DNA of 57,582 nt, taken from Halobacteriales archaeon SW_5_70_135. GTDB lineage: Archaea > Halobacteriota > Halobacteria > Halobacteriales > SW-7-71-33. The position numbers were made by a program, and so were the translations under genes. The stretch spans positions 1-57,582 of the forward strand of contig PXSK01000010.1 of assembly GCA_003022865.1 (NCBI GenBank), given 5' to 3'. The notes beneath the pieces were generated by a model. It was not told where the DNA came from. It searched no databases and saw only the letters and a list, made by a program, of their open reading frames with translations. This document shows, in pieces, positions 33,803 through 41,126 of this stretch (within the stretch, counting starts at the first letter, position 1; every line of letters begins with the position of its first letter).

Positions 33803-35047
33803 ATGTTCGACAGTCTGAAGGAGAAGATCGGGGAGTTCCGCGACGACGTCGAGGAGACCGCCGAGGAGAAGGCCGCGGCGGCCGAGGCCGAAACTGAAGC
33901 CGAAACCGAAGTCGAAGCCGAGACCGCCGGGGAGACGCCGGCCGAGGCCGGCGGTACGGTCGACCCGGGCAGCGACAGTGACGGCGACGCCGACGCCCCG
34001 GAGGGAGAGCCGACGGTCGACGACGGCGGGGGCGCCGCCGCGGTCGACGCGGACGCGGATGCGAACGCGGACATAGAGGGGGACGTAGACGCAGACAGGA
34101 ACACGAACGACGCGTCCGAGGGAGCGGCGTCGGCCGGCGACGAGGACGACGCGGACACGGGGCTCGGCCGGAAGGTGAGGTCGCTGGCTCGCGGGAAGTT
34201 CGTCATCGAGGCGGAGGACCTGGAGGACCCGCTGTGGGAGCTGGAGATGGCGCTGCTGGAGAGCGACGTGGAGATGAGCGTCGCCGAAGAGGTCCTCGAC
34301 GGCATCCGCGAAGAGCTCGTCGGGGAGACCCGCGGGTTCCGCGAGTCCACCGGCGCGCTCGTCGAGGCGGCGCTGCGCGAGGCGCTGCTCGACGTGATCG
34401 GCGTCGGCCAGTTCGACTTCGAGACTCGGGTCAGGGAGACGGACCGGCCGGTCGTGATCGTCTTCACCGGCGTCAACGGCGTCGGCAAGACCACCACGAT
34501 CGCCAAGCTGGCCCGCTACTTCGAGGAGCGCGGGCTCTCCGTGGTGCTCGCGAACGGTGACACGTACCGCGCCGGCGCGAACGAACAGATCCAGGAGCAC
34601 GCCGACCGGCTGGACACGCGGCTCATCTCCCACGAGCAGGGGGGCGACCCCACGGCCGTCGTCTACGACGCCGTCGAGTACGCCGACGCGAACGACGTCG
34701 ACGTCGTGCTCGGGGACACGGCCGGCCGGCTCCACACGGACCAGGGACTGATGGACCAGCTGGCGAAGATCCACCGCGTCGTCGACCCGGACATGACGGT
34801 CTTCGTCGACGAGGCCGTCGCCGGACAGGACGCCGTCCGCCGGGCCCGCGAGTTCGACGACGCCGCCGAGACGGACGGCGTCGTGCTCACGAAGGCCGAC
34901 GCCGACTCACAGGGCGGGGCCGCCATCTCGATCGCCCACGTCACGGGCAAGCCGATCCTCTTTCTAGGGACGGGCCAGGAGTACGACGACCTGGAGCGGT
35001 TCGACCCCGAACGGATGGTCGACCGACTGCTCGGCGAGGCGGACTGA
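33803..35047 (+). CDS. ftsY: Signal recognition particle receptor FtsY
   Basis: 414 residues. Residues 1-15 (MFDSLKEKIGEFRDD) form the membrane-binding amphipathic helix, followed by a ~100-residue acidic A-domain of E, A, D and T with repeats such as DADADANADIEGDVDAD. The NG domain has G1 TGVNGVGKTTT (about 221), DTYRAGANEQ, DTAGRLHTDQGLMDQL, TKADADSQGGAAIS and the closing GTGQEYDDLERFDPERMVDRLL. It docks SRP-ribosome complexes at the membrane. Twelve bases after pfdA; last gene of the operon. Confidence 0.97.
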   Translation: MFDSLKEKIGEFRDDVEETAEEKAAAAEAETEAETEVEAETAGETPAEAGGTVDPGSDSDGDADAPEGEPTVDDGGGAAAVDADADANADIEGDVDADRNTNDASEGAASAGDEDDADTGLGRKVRSLARGKFVIEAEDLEDPLWELEMALLESDVEMSVAEEVLDGIREELVGETRGFRESTGALVEAALREALLDVIGVGQFDFETRVRETDRPVVIVFTGVNGVGKTTTIAKLARYFEERGLSVVLANGDTYRAGANEQIQEHADRLDTRLISHEQGGDPTAVVYDAVEYADANDVDVVLGDTAGRLHTDQGLMDQLAKIHRVVDPDMTVFVDEAVAGQDAVRRAREFDDAAETDGVVLTKADADSQGGAAISIAHVTGKPILFLGTGQEYDDLERFDPERMVDRLLGEAD

Positions 35048-35376
35048 CCGCCGGTCGGTCCGTCCGACCCCGACCCGGCCCGGCCCGGCCCGGCCCGGCC
35101 CGGCGTGGCGCCCGGGTCGGGGCGACGCCGCGACGGCTGTGAGCGTCACCGGGACTTTGATGTTCCTGGCATCGCAGAGACCCGTGTGGACAGTTACAGG
35201 GCACCCCCGCCCAGCGTCGAGTCGGGTGTGGTCGGAGCGTCGACGCCGACGGTCGGGCGTCGGCCGCCCGGGTACGACGCGGACCGTCGCCGGGTGTGTG
35301 TGCGAACCGTGACCTCGACGAGGAGCCGCCCCGTACGGCTTCGGAAGCGAGTCCGCGGTGACGGCCCCCCGTCGCC
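35048..35376. other. Intergenic region with a CCCGG tandem repeat
   Basis: 329 bases with no convincing gene. It starts with about six consecutive CCCGG units (35074-35103). The remainder is normal GC-rich sequence with no strong TATA box near the next start; CTTTGATG at about 35155 is the most AT-rich point. Confidence 0.6.
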
Positions 35377-37056
35377 ATGCCGAGTGAGCCGATAGACCCC
35401 GACGCCGCCCGGTCTGGGTCCGGGTCTGGGTCCGGGTCCGAAGGGACGGACCGTCGCGACGGAGGAGAGGGCCCACGGACCCGCAAGCCGGGCGACGGAA
35501 GGCTGCTACGCGAGGCCGTCGACCGGCTCGGAGACATCTTCTTCGTGTTCGACGACGACCTCGACTTCCGGACGTGGAACGACACGGCGACGGAGGTGAT
35601 AGGCTACGACATGGAGGAGGTGGCCGAAATGTCGCCGACGGAGTTCGTCGTCCCCGAGGACCGACCGGCGGTGGCGAAGGCGATCGCGCGCGTCTTCGAG
35701 GAGGGACGGACGACCGTCGAGGTGACGTTGCTCACTCGCGACGGGGAGCGAGTCCCGTACGAGATCACCGGCTCCGCGCTCGGCGACCCGGACGACCCGG
35801 ACGGGGTCGTCGGGGTCGGGCGGGACATCTCCGAGCGACTCCAGCGCGAGCGGCAGCTACAGGAACAGGCACGGCGGCTGGAGCGACTCGACCGGATCAA
35901 CCAGGTGATACGGTCGATACTACGGGACCTCACCTCGGCCCGAACCAGAGCGGAGGCCGAGGAGGCCGTCGTCGGTCGGCTGGTCGACGCCGACCCGTAC
36001 CGGTTCGCGTGGATCGGGGGATTCGACCGCGGCGAGACGGTCGTCCCGCGGGCGTGGGCCGGCGACGGGGCCGGTTATCTGGAGGTCCGTGAGGAGATAC
36101 AGTTCGGCACCGGCGACGTGACCGCGGGCGACGCCATCCACAGCGACGCGACGATAATGGTCCAGCGGGTCGCGGAGAACCCGGCGGCGGAGACCTGGCG
36201 GGACGTCGCCCTGGAGTACGGCTTCGAGTCGGCGGCGGCGGTGCCGCTGTCGAACCGCGAGACGACACTGGGCGTGCTCTGCGTGTACGCCGACGAGCCC
36301 GACGCGTTCAGCCAGGAGGAGCAGGCGGTGTTACAGGAACTCGGGGAGGCGATCGCGTACGCCGTCACGGCCGTCGAGCGTCGCCGGGCGCTCATCACCG
36401 ACACGGGCGTCGAGCTCGAACTGGCGGTGCACGACCGAGACCTGTTCCCGGTCGCGCTCACCGACGAGGTGCCCGGGGCACGGGTCGAACTCGTCGGCGG
36501 CGTGCCCGACGGCGAGGAGGTGCGCCAGTTCTACCGCGTCGAGAACGCCGACCGCGGGACCGCACTCGACGTCGCACGTCACACCGGCTCGAAGGCCGCC
36601 TTCGTCCGCCGGGACGGGGAGGACTTCGTCGTCCGCGTGACCGACTCGGCCGACGTGGCCGGACTGCTCGCCCAGCGTGGCGGGCGGGTCGCCGGCGGCT
36701 ACGCCGAGGGCGGCGAGGGCCGACTCGTCGTCCAGCTGCCGCCACAGGTCGACGTCCGGTCGCTGGTCGACTCGCTGCAGGAGTACGACGTGCAGCTGGT
36801 CGCTCGCCGCGAGCAGCCCCAGGAGAGCGAGCCGGAGGATGACGGCCGGCTCGACGCGCTGACCGAGCGTCAGCGGACCGCCCTGGAGACGGCGTACCAC
36901 GCCGGTTACTTCGACTCGCCGCGGGAGAACACGGGCGCCGAGGTCGCCGAGTCGCTCGACATCGCCACGCCCACTTTCCACGAGCACATCCGCGCCGCGG
37001 TCCGCAAGCTCGTCGGCGAGAACGTCGAGGAAGACAGCCTCCAGCGTTCGGACTGA
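35377..37056 (+). CDS. Bat-type (bacterio-opsin activator) PAS-GAF-HTH regulator
   Basis: 559 residues. After a disordered SGSGSGSGSEG-containing tail comes a PAS domain (about 45-155: LGDIFFVFDDDLDFRTWNDTATEVIGYD...VGVGRDISERLQRE), a short coiled helix, a GAF domain (about 170-325: EEAVVGRLVDADPYRFAWIGGF, YGFESAAAVPLSNRETTLGVLCVY), a Bat-associated domain and a C-terminal HTH_10 (LTERQRTALETAYHAGYFDSP...SLDIATPTFHEHIRAAVRKL). This is the bacterio-opsin activator architecture; it senses a small ligand or redox state and regulates unknown genes. It stands alone. A GC hairpin (GCCGCCG/CGGCGGC, about 37064-37082) follows its stop. Confidence 0.9.
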   Translation: MPSEPIDPDAARSGSGSGSGSEGTDRRDGGEGPRTRKPGDGRLLREAVDRLGDIFFVFDDDLDFRTWNDTATEVIGYDMEEVAEMSPTEFVVPEDRPAVAKAIARVFEEGRTTVEVTLLTRDGERVPYEITGSALGDPDDPDGVVGVGRDISERLQRERQLQEQARRLERLDRINQVIRSILRDLTSARTRAEAEEAVVGRLVDADPYRFAWIGGFDRGETVVPRAWAGDGAGYLEVREEIQFGTGDVTAGDAIHSDATIMVQRVAENPAAETWRDVALEYGFESAAAVPLSNRETTLGVLCVYADEPDAFSQEEQAVLQELGEAIAYAVTAVERRRALITDTGVELELAVHDRDLFPVALTDEVPGARVELVGGVPDGEEVRQFYRVENADRGTALDVARHTGSKAAFVRRDGEDFVVRVTDSADVAGLLAQRGGRVAGGYAEGGEGRLVVQLPPQVDVRSLVDSLQEYDVQLVARREQPQESEPEDDGRLDALTERQRTALETAYHAGYFDSPRENTGAEVAESLDIATPTFHEHIRAAVRKLVGENVEEDSLQRSD

Positions 37057-37129
37057 CGGGACGCCGCCGTCGGCCGGCGGCCAGTCCGGAGACACTCGGT
37101 CTCGCGGGCGTGACAACGTATGACGCACC

Positions 37130-37534
37130 ATGGCGACAGAGCGAACGTCGTTTTCCGAGTCGTGGGCGTGTCGTCCTGTGCCGTCTGCGGACCCGGACGA
37201 GTCCGAACTGAGCGAGACGACGAGACGGGCGGTACTGGCGGCGGCCGCGGGCACGCTCGGCACGTCGGTGACGGGCGTCGAGAGCGCCCACCCCGGCAAG
37301 GACGAGAACAGCGAGGACCACGGCGAGACCGACGGGGAGGACAACGTCATCGACACGGAGATCGCCGGCTATCACTCGCTGGGCGGTGTCGGCGGCGAGT
37401 CGTTCGGCGGTCACGTCGGCGAGCCGTACTACGGCGTCTCGACGGAGCTGGTCCTCCACGAGGGGCGTGGCCTGGCGTTCATCGGCTTCTTCTCCTCCCG
37501 GGAGCCGACGCCTACACCGCGGGGTAGACGGTGA
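37130..37534 (+). pseudogene. Truncated LVIVD-type beta-propeller secreted protein
   Basis: The frame begins with a Tat-like signal (TTRRAVLAAAAGTLGTSVTGVES) and continues EIAGYHSLGGVGGESFGGHVGEPYYGVSTEL and GRGLAFIGFFSSREPTPT, the start of the first blade of haloarchaeal LVIVD-repeat proteins. It then stops after 134 codons, while intact family members run to several hundred residues. So only the signal and the first blade survive. It may still be expressed as a short exported stub, but I treat it as a truncated gene. Confidence 0.55.
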
Positions 37535-37790
37535 AACTCACCGTCGAGGTCACGAGCGACCGGCCGGTCGTCGTCCGCGGCCGGCTACCGGTCGGGTCCA
37601 CCGTTACTGGCGGTGACGACAGCGGCGAGGTGAGGTAAGGTACGACCGCGACGCCCGGCGGGGACTGTCGGGCACTGTCGACGCCAGCGTCGAAACCGGC
37701 GCCGACAGTGAGACCGGCCTGTAGGGCGGGATCGGGCGCTTCTCGTTCGGCGGACTCACGGGCGTCCCGGAGCGGACGACACGCAGCGCG
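37531..37790 (+). pseudogene. Decayed fragment of an exported beta protein
   Basis: A GTG at 37531 gives 35 protein-like residues (VKLTVEVTSDRPVVVRGRLP) before TAA at 37636-37638. Skipping into the neighbouring frame, the sequence goes on sensibly (YDRDARRGLSGTVDASVETG) up to a TAG and then IGRFSFGGLTGVPERTTRS. At least one shift and two stops interrupt what looks like one former reading frame. The family is unknown. It overlaps the end of the LVIVD stub. Confidence 0.35.
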
Positions 37791-37791
37791 G

Positions 37792-38457
37792 TTACGAGCG
37801 CGACCCCGGCGTCGGGTCGTACCGCAGCAGGTCGTCGGCCTCGCGGGCCACCCGGCGGGCGCGCGGGCCGAGCGAGTCGGCGTACCGCAGGACGAGCACG
37901 AGCACGGTCTCCGGGTGTCGCAGGGAGTAGTCGGTGCGGTCGAGCAGGCCCGCCCGCTCGAGGTCCGCGGCCCGGTCGCTGACCGTCGGCCGGGAGACGT
38001 CGAGTCGCGACGCCAGGTCGCCGGCCGACGCCGTCGGGTCGCTCAGCAGTTCGACGAGCACCCCCCGGGCGGTTTCGCGCCGTAGCTGCCCGAGGACGCG
38101 TTTCTCCAGGGTCGAGAACTGGCCGGCAGGGTAGAAGCGGCGGTAGTCACCGTCGCGGTGACTCTCCAGGGCGTTGTCGTCGACGAGCCGACGGAGGTGG
38201 TACTGTGCGGTACCCGTGCCGACGCCGAGGTCGTCGCGAACCTTCGAGAGGTGGACGCCCGGTGCGGAGTGGACGTAGCCGGCGACGGCCTCGCGGGTGT
38301 CCGTGTCGCCGCTGCCGCCGTCGGTGTCCACGTTCACGTCCACGTCCACGTCGGCCGTGGCACCGTCGCTGCCCAGTGCGGCGAGCGGGCCCGCAGCGCC
38401 GAGGGCGGCGACACGTCGCAGCGCCGCCCGCCTCGACTCGTCGACCTCGTCGGACAC
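37792..38457 (-). CDS. Double winged-helix transcription regulator with Tat-like N-terminus
   Basis: 221 residues. Residues 55-120 and 125-205 are two winged-helix domains (VAGYVHSAPGVHLSKVRDDLGVGTGTAQYHLRRLVDD; RETARGVLVELLSDPTASAGDLASRLDVSRPTVSDRAADLERAGLL). They are arranged as in membrane-linked haloarchaeal ArsR/MarR-type regulators. The N-terminus SRRAALRRVAALGAAGPLAALG resembles a twin-arginine signal, odd for a DNA-binding protein, and an adjacent VDVDVNVDTD stretch is encoded by hexanucleotide repeats. It may be membrane-tethered by this helix. It sits 15 bp downstream of the SPFH gene on the same strand. Confidence 0.8.
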   Translation of the reverse strand: MSDEVDESRRAALRRVAALGAAGPLAALGSDGATADVDVDVNVDTDGGSGDTDTREAVAGYVHSAPGVHLSKVRDDLGVGTGTAQYHLRRLVDDNALESHRDGDYRRFYPAGQFSTLEKRVLGQLRRETARGVLVELLSDPTASAGDLASRLDVSRPTVSDRAADLERAGLLDRTDYSLRHPETVLVLVLRYADSLGPRARRVAREADDLLRYDPTPGSRS

Positions 38458-38472
38458 GGCCGTCTCGGGCGG

Positions 38473-39648
38473 TCAGTCCTCCCTCGACGTCTCGGTTTCT
38501 GTCGCGGTTTCGGTCTCTGGCTCAGGCTCAGGCTCAGGCATCTCCTCGGTGGCGGCCTCGTCGATGACCTCCTCCGCGGAGCGGATGTTCTTCGGGTCCT
38601 CGCCCTCCTTTATCGCCTGGGCCTGCTCCTCCATCGCCTCGACGTCCATCTCGGCCTCCTGGTCGATCTGGCCGATGATCTCCTCGATGTCGTCCAGGCC
38701 GAGCATCTCGCGGGTCTCGGTGTCGAACTCCAGGCTGTCGAGCGTCTGGCCGTCCATCTTCACGTCCGAGCCGGTGAGGTGTTTGCCGTACCGACCGAGC
38801 AGCGAGGACAGTTCCTGCGGCAGCACGAACGTGGTGGAGTCGCCCTGGCCGATCGCCTCGAGCGTCTCCATCCCCTTGTCGATGATCGCCCGCTCGCCCA
38901 TCGACTCGGCGGACTTCGCTCGCAGCACCGTCGAGATGGCGTCGCCCTGTGCCTCCAGGATCTGTGACTGCTTCTCACCCTGGGCGCGGATGATGTTCGA
39001 CTGCTTGTCACCCTCGGCCTTCTCGATGGCTGAGCGGCGCTCGCCCTGCGCCTCGAGGATCATGGCGCGGCGGCGACGCTCGGCGGAGGTCTGCTGCTCC
39101 ATGGCCTGCTGGACGTCCTTCGAGGGGTTGACCTCGCGGACCTCGACGCTCTCGACGCGGATCCCCCACTCGTCGGTGGGCTCGTCGAGTTCCTCGCGGA
39201 TCTTCGCGTTGATCTCCTGGCGCTTGTTGAGCGTGTCGTCGAGCTCCATGTCTCCGAGCACGGCCCGCAGCGTGGTCTGGGCGAGGTTCGAGACGGCGCG
39301 CTTGTAGTCGTCGACCTCCAGGAACGCCTTCTTCGCGTTCATCACCTTGATGTAGACGACGGCGTCGGCCGTCACCGGCGAATTGTCCCGCGTGATGGCC
39401 TCCTGTCGGGGCACGTCGAGCGTCTGCGTGCGCATGTCGAAGGTGGTCGTGTTCGAGACGAAGGGCGGTACGAAGTTGATACCGGGCTCCAACAGTCCCT
39501 TGTACTCCCCGAGGACGGTCAGCGCCTTCTTCTCGTAGGCGTCGACGATGACGACGGCCTTCAGCACCGCGACGATCCCCAGTATCAGGGCGATGACGCC
39601 GAGGATCCCCACGAACCCGGGTGTGCTCTGTAGGACGACACCGAACAT
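38473..39648 (-). CDS. SPFH/band-7 (stomatin-like) membrane protein
   Basis: 391 residues. One N-terminal membrane helix (GFVGILGVIALILGIVAVLKAVVIV) is followed by the SPFH domain (VLGEYKGLLEPGINFVPPFV, TRDNSPVTADAVVYIKVMNAKKA, YKRAVSNLAQTTLRAVLGDMELDD, WGIRVESVEVREVNPSKDVQQAMEQQ). Next comes a long coiled coil with AEGDKQSNIIRAQGEKQSQILEAQGDA and a low-complexity PEPEPEPETETATETE tail. SPFH proteins oligomerise into membrane scaffolds and usually pair with an NfeD protein, here the next gene upstream. The role could be membrane-protein quality control; LonB is nearby. Confidence 0.93.
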   Translation of the reverse strand: MFGVVLQSTPGFVGILGVIALILGIVAVLKAVVIVDAYEKKALTVLGEYKGLLEPGINFVPPFVSNTTTFDMRTQTLDVPRQEAITRDNSPVTADAVVYIKVMNAKKAFLEVDDYKRAVSNLAQTTLRAVLGDMELDDTLNKRQEINAKIREELDEPTDEWGIRVESVEVREVNPSKDVQQAMEQQTSAERRRRAMILEAQGERRSAIEKAEGDKQSNIIRAQGEKQSQILEAQGDAISTVLRAKSAESMGERAIIDKGMETLEAIGQGDSTTFVLPQELSSLLGRYGKHLTGSDVKMDGQTLDSLEFDTETREMLGLDDIEEIIGQIDQEAEMDVEAMEEQAQAIKEGEDPKNIRSAEEVIDEAATEEMPEPEPEPETETATETETSRED

Positions 39649-39695
39649 ACCCCAGATTGGGCAAGGAGCCTCAAAAGCGTTCGCACGACCGCTCG

Positions 39696-40346
39696 TCAGT
39701 CCGTCTCCGTCTCAGCCTCCGCCTCGATCTCTCGTTCAGTCTCGCGTTCGGGCGCCGGTTCGGTGCCGCCGTCACTTTCCGTGCGCTCGCGGTCGCGGGC
39801 GAGCTCCCGGTCGATGGTGTCCTCGCTGGTGCTCGCCAGCGACATGACCGTCAGCACGTTGCCGCCGCCGGGGTCGACGACGACGACCTCCTCGTCCTCC
39901 GCGATCTCGCCGTGCATGCTCCGGGCGCGGTAGTACGGGTTGAAGCCGCCGCTCTCGAGTTTCACCTCGCCGCCGGTGCCGGTGACGCGCTCGGTGACGC
40001 GACCGGTCTGGCTCTTCAGCGACTCGGAGTCGGAGGTCGACCCGTGTGACCCGCCGCCGTAGACGTCGAACTCGCGGTACGCGAGAAAGGTGACGGCCCC
40101 GAAGACGAGCACCATCGCCGCGAGCGCCAGCGGGCCGGCGAGAACGGCGAGGGGACCGCCGACGCTCGCCGCACCCAGGCCGACGATCCCCGCCACGAGC
40201 AGCGCCACGCCGACGACGATGAAGTGGGCGCCGGGCGCCAGCGCCTCCATGACGACGAGTGCGAGTCCCGCCAGGAGCAACAGCGAGGGCAGTCCCAGGC
40301 TGACGATGTCCCCGGTCTGGAGGACGACCCCCACGGTCTCTATCAT
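39696..40346 (-). CDS. NfeD-family membrane protein
   Basis: 216 residues from ATG 40346. Three to four hydrophobic helices (LGLPSLLLLAGLALVVMEAL, FIVVGVALLVAGIVGLGAA, LAVLAGPLALAAMVLVFGAVTFLAY) precede an OB-fold C-terminal domain (LKSQTGRVTERVTGTGGEVKLESGGFNPYYRARS, EEVVVVDPGGGNVLTVM). This is the short NfeD1b-like form that partners SPFH proteins. It is transcribed with the SPFH gene (47 bp apart). The end is an acidic E/T-rich tail. Confidence 0.9.
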   Translation of the reverse strand: MIETVGVVLQTGDIVSLGLPSLLLLAGLALVVMEALAPGAHFIVVGVALLVAGIVGLGAASVGGPLAVLAGPLALAAMVLVFGAVTFLAYREFDVYGGGSHGSTSDSESLKSQTGRVTERVTGTGGEVKLESGGFNPYYRARSMHGEIAEDEEVVVVDPGGGNVLTVMSLASTSEDTIDRELARDRERTESDGGTEPAPERETEREIEAEAETETD

Positions 40347-40411
40347 ACCTGTCGTTGCGCTCCGCGGCGGATTAACCTTTTCCAGCGTGCGGCGTCGACG
40401 GCGGTCGGGAG

Positions 40412-40418
40412 AATATTC
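40412..40418 (+). promoter_or_regulatory. TATA box of the MGMT-like gene
   Basis: AATATTC lies about 30 bp before ATG 40446. On the other strand GGATTAACC (around 40368) can serve nfeD, so this 99-bp gap is a divergent promoter. Confidence 0.5.
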
Positions 40419-40445
40419 AAGTTCGAGCCACCCGCCGATCGAACG

Positions 40446-40922
40446 ATGAGCGAAGCGCCCGGCGAGCCGACGGAGGGGGTGTTCGCCGTCGACTCGGCGT
40501 ATCTCGACTGTGCGGTCCAGACAGGGGTCGCCGGCGGGCGCGTCATCAGTCTCTCCTTTCCCGACACGCCCGACGCCGAGGCCGACGACGACCACCCACT
40601 GCTCGACCGGATCGAAGCCTACCTGGAGGGCGTCGAGGACGACTTCACCGACGTCGAGGTGGCACTGACCGTGCCGACGGAGCAGCGTGCCGTCCTCGAT
40701 GCCGTACGGGGGGTCCCGTACGGACGGCAGGTCTCCGTCGAGCGGCTCACGCGGCTGGCCGCCGGCCTCGACGCCGGCGACGACGAGGACCGGGCGACGG
40801 TCCGACGGGCGCTCGCCGGCAACCCCGTTCCGCTCGTGATCTCCGACCACCGCGTCCGCGACGGACCCAGCGCCGCCCCGCCACGCGTCGAGCAGCGACT
40901 GCGGGACATCGAGGAGCTGTAG
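40446..40922 (+). CDS. MGMT/ATL-like DNA-binding protein lacking the acceptor cysteine
   Basis: 158 residues. The C-terminal half follows the O6-alkylguanine-DNA alkyltransferase fold: VRGVPYGRQVSVERLTRLAAGLDAGDDEDRATVRRALAGNPVPLVISDHRV. The helix-turn-helix and the arginine finger region are there, but the active-site PCHR is replaced by SDHR, so no alkyl group can be accepted. Known alkyltransferase-like (ATL) proteins without the cysteine flag alkylated bases for nucleotide excision repair. By analogy this one may do the same; that is inference. It has its own promoter. Confidence 0.75.
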   Translation: MSEAPGEPTEGVFAVDSAYLDCAVQTGVAGGRVISLSFPDTPDAEADDDHPLLDRIEAYLEGVEDDFTDVEVALTVPTEQRAVLDAVRGVPYGRQVSVERLTRLAAGLDAGDDEDRATVRRALAGNPVPLVISDHRVRDGPSAAPPRVEQRLRDIEEL

Positions 40923-40942
40923 CCGTAAGCGGCGAGTGAACC

Positions 40943-41041
40943 GTGCCGTTCGGCCGCGTCGAGCCGGACGAGTCCGTCGGCGAGACGGTCCGACAGGAGG
41001 TCCGAGAGGGGCTGCCGACCGCGTCGCCGGTCGGCGAGTGA
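40943..41041 (+). pseudogene. Remnant of a Nudix hydrolase
   Basis: A 32-codon frame reads VPFGRVEPDESVGETVRQEVREGLP, which aligns with the Nudix box (G-x5-E-x7-RE-x2-EE-x-G): the glycine, both spacings and the first glutamate fit, but the RE and EE residues are degraded. A TGA follows soon after and no other Nudix part is recognisable, so it is only a short fossil fragment. Confidence 0.35.
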
Positions 41042-41126
41042 GTCGAGGACACACTGGACCGCGAGACGACGTTGCGCTGACGGAGCCGACGGTGCGTCGC
41101 GAAGAAAGTGGGAAGAACTCGAGAGT

